This document shows, piece by piece, positions 9,000 to 16,748 of a stretch of DNA of 64,000 nt. Below the pieces are notes generated by a model. The model had not been told where the DNA came from and ran no database searches. It was given only the letters and a program-made list of their open reading frames with translations. The stretch is from JAJPHI01 sp035541875 (GTDB lineage: Bacteria; Desulfobacterota; Binatia; Binatales; Binataceae). Location of the stretch: the NCBI GenBank assembly GCA_035541875.1, contig DATKML010000008.1, positions 1 to 64,000 on the forward strand, in the 5' to 3' direction. Positions within the stretch are counted from its first letter, which is position 1; each line of letters opens with the position of its first letter. Position numbers and translations under genes: made by a program.

Positions 9000-9857
9000 C
9001 TAACTGAGTTTCCAAGCAGTCTCGGCATACTGATCGAGCCATCGCAAGACCGTATCGCAATCTTCAGTAGGACATCGCGAGATTGCCCGCTCGATCACAC
9101 CGAGATCGCGAAACCTGGCAAGATCATCGGCCGAGGTCTCGTAGATATCGAACATCGAGATCGAGACCGACTTCGGATCGCGGCCGTTCTTGCGCAGTCG
9201 CTCGCCCAAGTCTGCAATATCTTCCTGCAATTTTTTGCGATGGAAGAGACCGATCGGAATCCAGCCGTCGCCGAAGTCGGCCACGCGTTGCCGCCCCTGC
9301 GGCGATCCGAAAGTGCCGAGAATCATCGGCGGATGTGGCTTCTGCACCGGCTTGGGATATGACCAGACGCGCTCGAATTTAACGAATTCCCCGTCGTACG
9401 AGGCCTCTTCCTGCGTCCACAGCTGGCGCATCGCCTCGATATGTTCGCGGGTCACCTTCCAGCGTCGCTTGGGCGGAACCTTATGGTTCTCCATCTCGTC
9501 TTCGTTCCACCCAGCCCCGACACCGAACAGAAAGCGTCCGTTCGAAATCCGATCGACCGTGGCAACGGTCTTGGCCAGTGCGAGCGGTTCATGCTGGGCG
9601 ACCAGACAGATACCGGTGCCGAGGAAGATCTTGCTGGTGACCGCCGCGGCGGCCGCCACGCTCACAAACGGATCGGACATATGGATGTATTCCTTCGGCA
9701 GCGGACCGCCACCGGGATAAGGCGTGCGGCGGCCAGCCGGAATATGCGTATGTTCGGGAAACCAGACCGACTCAAGACCGCGTTCCTCCACGGCTTTGGC
9801 GAGTTCGTCCGCCCGAATCGTGTACTCCGTGTTGAAGCTCATCACGCCGAATTTCAT
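9000..9857 (-). CDS. LLM-class (F420-dependent type) oxidoreductase
   Basis: This is a 285-residue luciferase-like TIM-barrel protein. It begins MKFGVMSFNTEYTIRADELAKAVEERGLESVWFPEHTHIP, the typical first strand and helix. It has the cofactor-side motif LGTGICLVAQHEPLALAKTVATVDRISNGR (about 79-108), then FGVGAGWNEDEM. The C-terminal half contains GTFGSPQGRQRVADFGDGWIP. The sequence type matches the probable F420-dependent LLM subfamilies rather than FMNH2/O2 luciferases, but cofactor choice is inferred. The start is ATG 9857 with GAGGAT upstream. It is the first of three adjacent LLM genes. Confidence 0.9.
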   Translation of the reverse strand: MKFGVMSFNTEYTIRADELAKAVEERGLESVWFPEHTHIPAGRRTPYPGGGPLPKEYIHMSDPFVSVAAAAAVTSKIFLGTGICLVAQHEPLALAKTVATVDRISNGRFLFGVGAGWNEDEMENHKVPPKRRWKVTREHIEAMRQLWTQEEASYDGEFVKFERVWSYPKPVQKPHPPMILGTFGSPQGRQRVADFGDGWIPIGLFHRKKLQEDIADLGERLRKNGRDPKSVSISMFDIYETSADDLARFRDLGVIERAISRCPTEDCDTVLRWLDQYAETAWKLS

Positions 9858-9932
9858 GGGATTATCCTCGGTCCCCTGTTTCTCTTGTCATCCCGAGCGA
9901 AGTCGAGGGATCAACGCGAAGCGATTTGTCCT

Positions 9933-10787
9933 TCAGACCTTCGCTACCTCGTTCGCGATATTCTCCAATCCTGCGCGCAACTTCGCGGGATCCGATGACG
10001 GCGGGCCAAAGACCACGCGAATCACGCCGATCGCCCCGAGCGCGCGAAGCGAATCGGCCTTCGGCGCGGCCATCGCGGTGAATTCGATCGTCTCGGGATT
10101 CCGCCCGGCTTTCTGCGCCTCAGCACGCACCCGCGCAAACATCTCCTTGAGCTTCGTCGGGTCGGTGACCGTCGGGAAGAACCCATCGCCGTACTTCCCG
10201 GCTCGCCGCTCAGCCGCGTCAGAATGCCCGCCGACGTGAATCGGCACGCCCCCTTTCTGCAACGGCTTCGGATTGCTCTTCACATCGTGAAAATGGAAGT
10301 GCTTGCCATGATAGGTGGCGAGATCGTTGTTCCAGATCGCGCGCATCGCCTCGATTGATTCGTTCGTGCGCGCGCCACGAGCGTTGAAAGGGACATCGAC
10401 GGATTCGAACTCTTCCTTCATCCAGCCCGACCCGATCCCGACCATCATGCGCCCCTTCGAGAGCTGATCGAGCGTCGCAAGTTGCTTGGCCAGATACAGC
10501 GGATGGCGTTGCGGCAGGATAATCACGCCGGTCGAGAGCCGCAGCTTGGTGGTCATCGCGGCGGCGTAAGCCAGCGGTATCAGCGGATCGGGAATCGGCA
10601 CGTCATCGCCGCCGGGCATCCGGCCGTCCCTCGAGCCGGGATACGGCATATGCGGCTGCGGGATCACGACATGCTCGACGGTCCAGATCGACTCGAAACC
10701 GAGCTGCTCGCAATCCTGCGCGAGCTGCCCAAAGAGTTCGGGGTTACTGAAGCGCGCTGAGTTGGCAAAGATAATTCCGGCTTTCAT
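9933..10787 (-). CDS. LLM-class F420-dependent type oxidoreductase
   Basis: The 284-residue LLM barrel begins MKAGIIFANSARFSNPELFGQLAQDCEQLGFESIWTVEHVVIP. It has the LSTGVIILPQRHPLYLAKQLATLDQLSKGR block at about 83-112 and VGIGSGWMKEEFESVDVPFNARGARTNE. This matches the Rv2161c-like group of probable F420-dependent enzymes. It is clearly paralogous to the next gene (10853-11710), with which it shares most motif residues and length, so the pair arose by tandem duplication. Such enzymes perform two-electron reductions or oxidations with a deazaflavin; substrate unknown. Confidence 0.9.
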   Translation of the reverse strand: MKAGIIFANSARFSNPELFGQLAQDCEQLGFESIWTVEHVVIPQPHMPYPGSRDGRMPGGDDVPIPDPLIPLAYAAAMTTKLRLSTGVIILPQRHPLYLAKQLATLDQLSKGRMMVGIGSGWMKEEFESVDVPFNARGARTNESIEAMRAIWNNDLATYHGKHFHFHDVKSNPKPLQKGGVPIHVGGHSDAAERRAGKYGDGFFPTVTDPTKLKEMFARVRAEAQKAGRNPETIEFTAMAAPKADSLRALGAIGVIRVVFGPPSSDPAKLRAGLENIANEVAKV

Positions 10788-10852
10788 AGGTATGAACCTG
10801 ACCCCCAGCCCTTCCCTGTCACGGGAAGGCGAGTCACAGGCGGAAACGATCG

Positions 10853-11710
10853 TTAGAACTGCGCGACTAGTTCGTTGCCCATCTTCTCGAGGCCACGCGA
10901 CAACGCGTCCTTGTCGAAACCCGGAGGCGGCAGGATGAGGCGGGATATCCCTAGATCCTGTAGCGGTTTGACCGCATCCGCCTTAGCGCGACCGCCGCAC
11001 GAGAGCTCGATCACTTTGGGATCGCGCCCAGCCTTGGTGGCCGCATCGCGCATGATGCCGAACAGCTCAGTCAGCTTGGCCGGATCGCTGATAGCCGGGA
11101 AGAAGCCATCACCAAGACGTCCAGCGCGTTTGGCCGCGGCTGGCGAGTGGCCGCCGATATGAACCGGCACGCCGGGCTGCACCGGTTTGGGATAGCTGAG
11201 CACCGGACCGAAGTTGAAATGCTTGCCGTGAAAGCTCGCCTGATTGTCGCGCCAAAGCGCGCGCATCGCCTGGATAGCTTCATCAGTGCGAGCGCCGCGC
11301 GCGTGGAAATCCAGTCCGAGCGCCTCGAACTCTTCCTTGAGCCAGCCCGAGCCGATCCCGAGGATCGTGCGCCCGCGCGAGAGCACGTCGAGCGTCGCCA
11401 TCTCCTTCGCTACGTAAATCGGATGGCGTTGCGGCAGGATCATCACGCCCGTCGCGAGCTTGATCTTCTTCGTCACCGCCGCGATATAGCTGAGCGGCAG
11501 CAGCGGATCGGGAATCGCAACGTCCTCGCCACCGGGAATCTTCCCATCCTTCGAATACGGATACGGCGACTGGAAGCCCTTCGGGATAACGACATGCTCG
11601 ACCGTCCAGAGCGACTCGAAGCCGCAGTTCTCGGCAGTAGTCGCGAGATGGGCCAGCAGATCCGGGTTACTGAACGGCCCGGAGTTAATAAACATTAAGC
11701 CAAATTTCAC
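10853..11710 (-). CDS. LLM-class F420-dependent type oxidoreductase (paralogue of upstream-numbered neighbour)
   Basis: This 285-residue barrel protein starts at ATG 11710. The N-terminus MKFGLMFINSGPFSNPDLLAHLATTAENCGFESLWTVEHVVIPKG and the block LATGVMILPQRHPIYVAKEMATLDVLSRGR closely parallel the product of 9933-10787. The later motif IGSGWLKEEFEALGLDFHARGARTDE is also shared. It belongs to the same Rv2161c-like group, in which F420 use is expected from family membership only. It is separated from the downstream copy by a 65-base gap, and from the SnoaL gene by a gap containing a small hairpin. Confidence 0.9.
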   Translation of the reverse strand: MKFGLMFINSGPFSNPDLLAHLATTAENCGFESLWTVEHVVIPKGFQSPYPYSKDGKIPGGEDVAIPDPLLPLSYIAAVTKKIKLATGVMILPQRHPIYVAKEMATLDVLSRGRTILGIGSGWLKEEFEALGLDFHARGARTDEAIQAMRALWRDNQASFHGKHFNFGPVLSYPKPVQPGVPVHIGGHSPAAAKRAGRLGDGFFPAISDPAKLTELFGIMRDAATKAGRDPKVIELSCGGRAKADAVKPLQDLGISRLILPPPGFDKDALSRGLEKMGNELVAQF

Positions 11711-11782
11711 TCGATTTCTCCCAAATCAAATTTTTCGCCGAGGAATCCCCAAATCCGGGGATTTTCCCGAGAGCGATCGCTG

Positions 11783-12256
11783 CTATTTGCTACCGACCTG
11801 CTCCATAGGATGCTTGGCCCAGCCTTCCTCGTAAGGCGCGTTGACGCGAACGAAGGCCCGCAGATGCTGATACTTCCATTCGCCGTTGATCTTCACGTAG
11901 TCGTCCTCATAGCGGCACGCGAGCCATCGGGCCTGTTCCTTATCGTAGAAGGTAAACGGCCCGACCAGATACCAAATACCGTGCGCGCGATTCCCATCGA
12001 TCGTGATTCGCGGATTAAAGACGTTGTGCTGCGAAAACTTGATTAGCTTCTGGAAGCTCTTGAAGAGCTCGCTGATCGCCTTATGGCCTTGCGCCTTGCC
12101 GAAACCGGCGCCCTCCCAGATTCCGTCCTCGGCGAAGAGCCTCCAGATGCGATCGGGATTGTGATCGTCATCGCAGATATCGCAGTACAGCGCCTTCAGC
12201 TTTTTGATCGCCTCGATATCTTCGAGTTCGGTGATACGTTTTTCGAGATCAGTCAT
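11783..12256 (-). CDS. SnoaL-like / nuclear-transport-factor-2 fold protein
   Basis: The 157-residue protein fits the SnoaL/NTF2-like cone-shaped fold. It has an N-terminal helix with the typical EDIEAIKKLKALYCDICDD, a loop ending RIWRLFAEDGIWEGAGFGKAQGHKAI, and beta strands with THE-like WYLVGPFTFYDKEQARWLACRYEDDYVKINGEWKYQHLRAF. Members include small dehydratases, isomerases and hydrolases acting on polar cyclic compounds, and many are non-enzymatic. The start is ATG 12256. It sits directly upstream of the LLM gene run, and a second SnoaL gene lies 400 bases away, so a shared catabolic role is plausible. Confidence 0.85.
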   Translation of the reverse strand: MTDLEKRITELEDIEAIKKLKALYCDICDDDHNPDRIWRLFAEDGIWEGAGFGKAQGHKAISELFKSFQKLIKFSQHNVFNPRITIDGNRAHGIWYLVGPFTFYDKEQARWLACRYEDDYVKINGEWKYQHLRAFVRVNAPYEEGWAKHPMEQVGSK

Positions 12257-12339
12257 CGTTGAATCTCCAGCAATTAATATGTTCTTTGAGCGAACCTTAA
12301 GCCGGTCCGATTATCCCGGTCAAACGGGGCTCGAAGGCA

Positions 12340-12597
12340 TCATTCCGTTATTACGCCACTCGTCCAAGCGCGAGGATGACTAATCCCACTCCACCGCTGG
12401 CCCTTACCTTCTGGAAGGAAGCGACACCGGAACACAATCCGGCGTGAATGACCATTTTCCGTTTGGACCGTTCTAAAGTTTTCAACCCGTCCGCCAAAAT
12501 AGGATGCGTCCCTTTTCTTCTCGTGGAGGAAAATCATTCCTCCGAGTAAGGACGCAGCCTCTTCGGGTGTGATATCCCAGTCCCCGCTTTCCCACAC
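12340..12597 (-). CDS. small conserved-looking protein of unknown function, start uncertain
   Basis: The frame encodes 85 residues from GTG 12597. It has a protein-like composition: an acidic helix DITPEEAASLLGGMIFLHEKKRDASYFGGRVENF, then strands with RRIVFRCRFLPEGKGQRWSG and a tail HPRAWTSGVITE. No enzyme motif is recognised, and it looks like a compact beta-rich unknown family. The in-frame codons upstream of the GTG (reading RANLHPVEHS, back to about 12627) also look coding and contain no stop or ATG, so the true start may be upstream at a non-standard codon, or the 5' end has decayed. It lies between two SnoaL genes on the same strand. Confidence 0.55.
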   Translation of the reverse strand: MWESGDWDITPEEAASLLGGMIFLHEKKRDASYFGGRVENFRTVQTENGHSRRIVFRCRFLPEGKGQRWSGISHPRAWTSGVITE

Positions 12598-12673
12598 CGA
12601 ATGCTCGACGGGGTGGAGATTCGCTCTCCCTCGGCAAATTAAATGAATTTTGGTAGCCAGGGAGCCCCTCCTT

Positions 12674-13111
12674 TTACGCCTGCTCGACCCGTAGTCGCGT
12701 CAGCTTCAGCGCCTTGATCAGCCATTTCCCGCCGACCTTTTCGTAGGTCTCGAAGTAATGGCCCCAGCCGTGCATCGTGCGATAGCGCGATCCTTCGGGC
12801 CAATAGATCAGATCCTCCATCGCGAAGATCCCCGAGGCCGTCGTCGGCGAAGTAACCTCGACTTCAGCCATGTGCCCATGATGAATCGAGACCGCCTTTT
12901 CGACCACACTCCGTACGAGCGCGACGATATTCGCGGGACCAGAGGCCTTCCAATCGCCGGAATCGGCCGCGGCCGGTGTGTAATCGACACTCGCATCGGG
13001 CGCGAAGATCGCGGTGAATCCGGCCCAATCCTTCATGTCCGTGCAGCGGAAATAACGGGCTTTGACCTGTTTGATCTCTTCGATTGCCATCAGGCGTTCG
13101 GTGTCGGTCAT
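12674..13111 (-). CDS. SnoaL-like / NTF2-fold protein
   Basis: The 145-residue protein begins MTDTERLMAIEEIKQVKARYFRCTDMKDWAGFTAIFAPDASVDYTP, the canonical SnoaL-like opening helix and first strand. It ends with YRTMHGWGHYFETYEKVGGKWLIKALKLTRLRV. Length and motif order are normal for the nuclear-transport-factor-2-like superfamily. It is divergent in sequence from the 11783-12256 protein, so not a recent copy. It is transcribed away from the LLM gene at 13246, with a 134-base divergent gap that holds a perfect 19-bp palindrome. A role as dehydratase, isomerase or accessory protein is possible; none is shown. Confidence 0.85.
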   Translation of the reverse strand: MTDTERLMAIEEIKQVKARYFRCTDMKDWAGFTAIFAPDASVDYTPAAADSGDWKASGPANIVALVRSVVEKAVSIHHGHMAEVEVTSPTTASGIFAMEDLIYWPEGSRYRTMHGWGHYFETYEKVGGKWLIKALKLTRLRVEQA

Positions 13112-13158
13112 TGTGCGGGCCCTCCCTTGTCCGTGAGTTGATTGCCGAGGAATAGCAC

Positions 13159-13177
13159 AACCCGATCCGATCGGGTT
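13159..13177. promoter_or_regulatory. 19-bp perfect palindrome, candidate operator
   Basis: The arms AACCCGATC (13159-13167) and GATCGGGTT (13169-13177) are exact inverted repeats around one central C. The site lies in the gap between the divergent SnoaL (minus) and LLM (plus) genes, 69 bases before the LLM start and 48 bases from the SnoaL start. Its size and symmetry resemble TetR-family operators; the regulator is not in the window. Confidence 0.5.
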
Positions 13178-13245
13178 ATGCGCATGAGCACTCCGGCGGA
13201 TACCCGAAGCTTGTCCGGTGGGGCTGAGCGGGCTAATTAATCAGC

Positions 13246-14124
13246 ATGGACATTGGAAAAATTGGCATCTGGTTTTTTCTCGACGGGATGAACGCGGCCG
13301 AGAGTGTCGCCTTCGCGCAAAAGGTCGAGAAGCTCGGCTATGGCGCGATGTGGATTCCCGAGGCGGTCGGACGTGAGCCCTTCGCCCATTCGGCCTACCT
13401 GGCGGCGCATACTGAGAAGGTCGTGTTCGCAACCGGTATCGCGAATATCTGGGCACGCGATCCCATCACGATGTCGGCGGCATCCAAGACCGTCGCCGAG
13501 GTTTCGAACGGGCGCTTCCTGCTCGGAATCGGTGTCAGCCACAAGCCGCTGGTCAGCAACCTGCGTGGCCACAGCTACGACAAACCATACAGCTACATGA
13601 AGGATTACCTCCCCAAGATGAAGAGTGCGCTCTACCGCGCACCTCTGCCGAAGGAAGAGGTTCCGGTGGTGATCGCCGCGCTACATCCGAAGATGCTCGC
13701 GCTTGCGGCAGAGCAAACCCAGGGCACGCATACCTACTTCGTGCCGCCCGAGCATACGGCCAAGACTCGCGCTGCGATCGGTCCGAAGCCGTGGATTTGC
13801 GCCGCCCAGGCCGTCATCCTTGAGACCGACGCGACCAAGGCACGTGCGATGGCCCGTACCTATATGAAGACCTACGTACCGCGTCTGCCGAACTACACCA
13901 ACAATCTCAAGAACCTGGGATGGCAGGATAAGGATTTCGAGAACGGATGCAGTGACGCGCTGGTCGATGCGATCGTCGCATGGGGCACCGCCGACAAGAT
14001 TCGTGATCGAATCGATGACCATCTCAAGGCGGGCGCAACGCACGTCTGTATCCTGCCGATCCGCGTCGATAACGAATCACTGCCCGATCCGCGCGTTATG
14101 GAAGCGCTCGCTCCCAAGCAATAG
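13246..14124 (+). CDS. LLM-class F420-dependent type oxidoreductase
   Basis: The 292-residue luciferase-like barrel begins MDIGKIGIWFFLDGMNAAESVAFAQKVEKLGYGAMWIPEAVGREPF. The block VVFATGIANIWARDPITMSAASKTVAEVSNGRFLLGIGVSH (about 60-100) places it in the MSMEG_4141-like (TIGR03620-type) group of probable F420 enzymes. This is a different branch from the three leftward LLM genes. It starts at ATG 13246 and is followed after only 3 bases by the lipoprotein gene. The upstream gap carries a palindrome, suggesting repressor control. The substrate is unknown. Confidence 0.9.
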   Translation: MDIGKIGIWFFLDGMNAAESVAFAQKVEKLGYGAMWIPEAVGREPFAHSAYLAAHTEKVVFATGIANIWARDPITMSAASKTVAEVSNGRFLLGIGVSHKPLVSNLRGHSYDKPYSYMKDYLPKMKSALYRAPLPKEEVPVVIAALHPKMLALAAEQTQGTHTYFVPPEHTAKTRAAIGPKPWICAAQAVILETDATKARAMARTYMKTYVPRLPNYTNNLKNLGWQDKDFENGCSDALVDAIVAWGTADKIRDRIDDHLKAGATHVCILPIRVDNESLPDPRVMEALAPKQ

Positions 14125-14127
14125 CGC

Positions 14128-14448
14128 GTGCGATCCGCTCAATTCTTCAGAACCCCTCGGCTTCTGCCCGGCGCCGGCGTCGCTTTAATGGCGACGCTGG
14201 CGTTCGGTGCGACCGGATGCGGTCCTTCTCAAGCGGAAGTTCAGCAGCAGATCGAGCAGGCTAAAGAGGCTCAGGCTCGCGCCGCCGCCGCTGAAGAGGC
14301 TGCGCACAAGGCGCAGATCGCGGCTGACGAGGCGACTGCGGCGGCGAATAAAGCCCTGAAATCGGTTCACGACGCTACCGTCGAAATCGATCGCGTCGGC
14401 AAGCAGATCGATCAGATGCAGCAGGAAGACGAGCAGAACGGCAAGTAA
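14128..14448 (+). CDS. alanine-rich coiled-coil lipoprotein (Lpp-like)
   Basis: The 106-residue frame starts at GTG 14128, three bases after the LLM stop. The signal region RLLPGAGVALMATLAFGATGC ends in a lipobox (ATGC, Cys31). The mature part is a continuous Ala/Glu/Gln/Lys heptad region (EVQQQIEQAKEAQARAAAAEE and onwards to the C-terminus) expected to form an alanine-zipper coiled coil like Braun-type lipoproteins. It would sit in the envelope. A terminal lysine is present (NGK), as in peptidoglycan-linked Lpp, but that linkage is only a possibility. Confidence 0.75.
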   Translation: MRSAQFFRTPRLLPGAGVALMATLAFGATGCGPSQAEVQQQIEQAKEAQARAAAAEEAAHKAQIAADEATAAANKALKSVHDATVEIDRVGKQIDQMQQEDEQNGK

Positions 14449-14456
14449 CTGTTGAG

Positions 14457-14478
14457 AGAGGCTGTGTATCCAGCCTCT
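14457..14478. terminator. possible intergenic hairpin between convergent genes
   Basis: AGAGGCTG (14457-14464) and CAGCCTCT (14471-14478) form an 8-bp perfect stem with a 6-base loop, directly after the lipoprotein stop codon. There is no clear T-run on either side, so intrinsic termination is only weakly supported. Confidence 0.3.
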
Positions 14479-14487
14479 ACCATCTGA

Positions 14488-14552
14488 TGTCATTCTGAGC
14501 GGAGCGAAGAATCCCGGGATTCTTCACTACGCAGACTCCGTTCAGAATGACA
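14488..14552. repeat. nested inverted repeat of the TCATTCTGAGCG type
   Basis: Outer arms TGTCATTCTGA (14488-14498) and TCAGAATGACA (14542-14552) plus CGGAG/CTCCG surround an inner perfect 20-base palindrome with arms GAAGAATCCC and GGGATTCTTC. The element sits between the convergent lipoprotein and cysQ genes. Related half-copies with the CTGAGCG..GGATC pattern occur at 9891-9912 and near 37352-37402. It looks like a dispersed intergenic REP-like element. Confidence 0.6.
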
Positions 14553-14574
14553 CGAACGCTTTTTGCGACCTTGC

Positions 14575-15396
14575 TTACTTCTTAGGCGGGAGCATTCGCT
14601 CGATTGCGTCGTGAATCTTGCCGTTCGTCGCGACGAAGCCGCTCAACTTCACTGATTGCTTATTGAAGCGCAATTCCTTGCCGTCGAGTCCGGTAACCCG
14701 ACCGCCGGCTTCAATGACTAGCGCAGTGCCGGAGGCGACGTCCCACTCGCTCTTCGGGGTGAGCGTGAACGTCGCATCGGCGCGGCCCGCTGCCACCAGT
14801 GCAAGCTTATAGGCGACGCTGCCAATTGCGTTCACCTTGATCTGGCCTTCGTAGGCTTTCCATTCGCCGCGTGAGGTTTCGCTGCGACTCGCCAACACCG
14901 TCGCGTCGGTCAGTGTCTCGCGCGCGCTGACCCGAGCCGGAGCGCCGTCCAGATGCACCCCCGTGCCGCGCGCGCATGAGAACAGTTCGTGCTTAATCGG
15001 ATTGTAAGTGACACCCAGCACCGGAGTGCCGTGTTCGGCCAGCGCGATCGCCACCACGAACTCCGGAATCCCCTTGATAAACTCCTTCGTGCCGTCGAGC
15101 GGATCGACAATCCAGACACGATCGTGATTCAGCCGCGCGCCGTCATCGGCAGTCTCTTCGGAAAGCCATCCGTAGCCCGGAAAGCCATCGTGGAGCAGTT
15201 CCTTCAGTCGGCGATCGGCTTCAAAGTCGGCCGTCGTAACCGGGTTATCTTTGCCCTTGGAATCGACCGTGTAGCCACGCTCGTGGTAATGCGACCGAAG
15301 TATCTCTCCCGCCTCGATAGCTGCGGCTTTTGCCGCTTCGAGCTCCCGTGCCAGCGGATGATTTATCGCAGTGTTAGCCGATGATTCAGATGCCAT
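14575..15396 (-). CDS. cysQ: 3'(2'),5'-bisphosphate nucleotidase CysQ-like phosphatase
   Basis: The 273-residue protein is of the inositol-monophosphatase superfamily. It shows the first metal-site glutamate in WLSEETAD (about 100), the signature WIVDPLDGTKEFIKG (about 115-129) with metal ligands Asp/Asp, and the second signature SEWDVASGTALVIEAGG near 235. The KEF extension after DGT is characteristic of CysQ/HAL2-type enzymes, which convert 3'-phosphoadenosine 5'-phosphate to AMP in sulfate assimilation and PAP detoxification. A general inositol-phosphatase role is less likely. Start ATG 15396. It is not in a sulfur gene cluster. Confidence 0.9.
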   Translation of the reverse strand: MASESSANTAINHPLARELEAAKAAAIEAGEILRSHYHERGYTVDSKGKDNPVTTADFEADRRLKELLHDGFPGYGWLSEETADDGARLNHDRVWIVDPLDGTKEFIKGIPEFVVAIALAEHGTPVLGVTYNPIKHELFSCARGTGVHLDGAPARVSARETLTDATVLASRSETSRGEWKAYEGQIKVNAIGSVAYKLALVAAGRADATFTLTPKSEWDVASGTALVIEAGGRVTGLDGKELRFNKQSVKLSGFVATNGKIHDAIERMLPPKK

Positions 15397-15471
15397 CGTG
15401 AATAATTTTACCGGAGCAGCGGCCTCAAATCAGGTTGTGCCCAGAACGGGGAAGCGCTTCTCGTAGCCTCG

Positions 15472-16599
15472 TTACGACTGCTTGGCGCGAGCGCGCTTGC
15501 GGCGCACCTTTTCGTAGGCACCAGCGACCTCGGCGAGCATCGCCGCGCGATGCTCATACAGGCGCCGCGGCTTGCGCGGTTTGCGGCGCGCGAGTGCGTA
15601 TGCCGTGATCAGCGGTAGTGCAACCGTCGTGTCGACATAGCAGACCACGGAATCGGGCAGTTGCTCGGGATCGATCTTGCCCCAGCTCACCGCTTCGTTC
15701 GGCGTCGCGCCGGACAAACCACCGGTATCGGGGCGCGCATCGGTGATTTGCAGGAAGTAGTCGTGGCCCTTTTCCGCCACACCCATCACTTCCTGAATCT
15801 GCGGCTCCGTCTGCAGCATGAAATTCTTGGGCGAGCCGCCACCGAGAATGAACACTGCGCTCTTCTTGCCCTGGGCCTTCGCGGAATAGACGATCGAGGC
15901 CGTTTCGTTTACGTCGACCAGTGGATCGATCCGGAGTTGGTAACCTTCCAGCTCCAGCAGCGCCAGATTCATCCCGATTGAGGAATCGCCCGGCGAAGAG
16001 GTGTACACGGGAACCGCATGCTCATAGGCCGCCGCCAACAGCGAGCGGCGCTTCAGCTTGAGGATACGCTCGCGCTCGGCGACATAGCGTCCGGCACGAT
16101 AGTGAAACTCGGCGGTACCCATCGGATGCTGAAACTCTTCGTTGCGAGCCAATTCGCGGAAGAACGAATCGGTCGAGAGCAGCACGTGATAGTCGAAGAA
16201 AATATCGTAGATTCGCACGACACCGGCTTTGCGCAGCGCAACGTCATCGGTCTCTGCCGACCCTTGGTACATCTTGAGGCCGAGGCCGAAGTGCGTGTCG
16301 TGATAGAGATTGGCGCCGGTCGAAACGACCCAATCGACAAAGCCATTCTCGATCAGCGGTATCAGGCACGACATTCCCAGACCCGCAGGCGTGAGCGCCC
16401 CCGTCAGGCTCATCCCGACGATCGTATCGGGCGCGAGCATTTTCTCGGCAAAAAGCCGGCAGGCCTCGCGCAGGCGGCGTCCGTTGTAAGCCATGAAAGC
16501 CGTATCGACGAGATCCGCCGCGGTCATGTCGCCGCGAACCGCGCGCGGCTCGATCACCGTACCGCCTAGAAAGCGATTGTTCTTTTTGTTCGCTGCCAT
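15472..16599 (-). CDS. deoxyhypusine-synthase-family protein (bacterial, possibly homospermidine synthase-like)
   Basis: The 375-residue protein runs from ATG 16599 (MAANKKNNRFLGG); a longer frame to 16734 has an implausible N-terminus. It has the deoxyhypusine-synthase NAD/substrate motifs: MSLTGALTPAGLGM (about 75-88), STGANLYHDTHF, YTSSPGDSSIGMN, and ILGGGSPKNF, whose lysine aligns with the catalytic Lys of eukaryotic enzymes, then SGATPNEAVSWGK. In eukaryotes and archaea the enzyme moves the aminobutyl group of spermidine to eIF5A. Bacteria lack eIF5A, and some homologues make homospermidine. Its product here is therefore uncertain. The Arg/Lys-rich tail (RRKRARAK) is basic. Confidence 0.88.
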   Translation of the reverse strand: MAANKKNNRFLGGTVIEPRAVRGDMTAADLVDTAFMAYNGRRLREACRLFAEKMLAPDTIVGMSLTGALTPAGLGMSCLIPLIENGFVDWVVSTGANLYHDTHFGLGLKMYQGSAETDDVALRKAGVVRIYDIFFDYHVLLSTDSFFRELARNEEFQHPMGTAEFHYRAGRYVAERERILKLKRRSLLAAAYEHAVPVYTSSPGDSSIGMNLALLELEGYQLRIDPLVDVNETASIVYSAKAQGKKSAVFILGGGSPKNFMLQTEPQIQEVMGVAEKGHDYFLQITDARPDTGGLSGATPNEAVSWGKIDPEQLPDSVVCYVDTTVALPLITAYALARRKPRKPRRLYEHRAAMLAEVAGAYEKVRRKRARAKQS

Positions 16600-16748
16600 G
16601 ATTTCTATCCTGACTCGTTCGGCCGGAGCATCGTAGCTGCGAAAGCGCAGCGAAGCTATCATCGCTCGTTTGCCACTCAGCAGGGGTCGCCATAAGATGC
16701 TCGTGGGGACGCCTCGACGGGGACGGCGTTCCAAAGCAGGGGATCATC

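Noticed and set aside
10796..10846. CCTTCCCTGTCACGGGAAGG-type hairpin before the 9933-10787 LLM gene
   Set aside because: It resembles scattered CCCTCTCCC-like repeats (also weakly near 39520) but the copies are too degenerate to define an element here.
11744..11763. AATCCCC/GGGGATT hairpin between SnoaL and LLM genes
   Set aside because: It has a good stem, but no T-run follows on the minus strand where the transcript runs, so it is not called a terminator.
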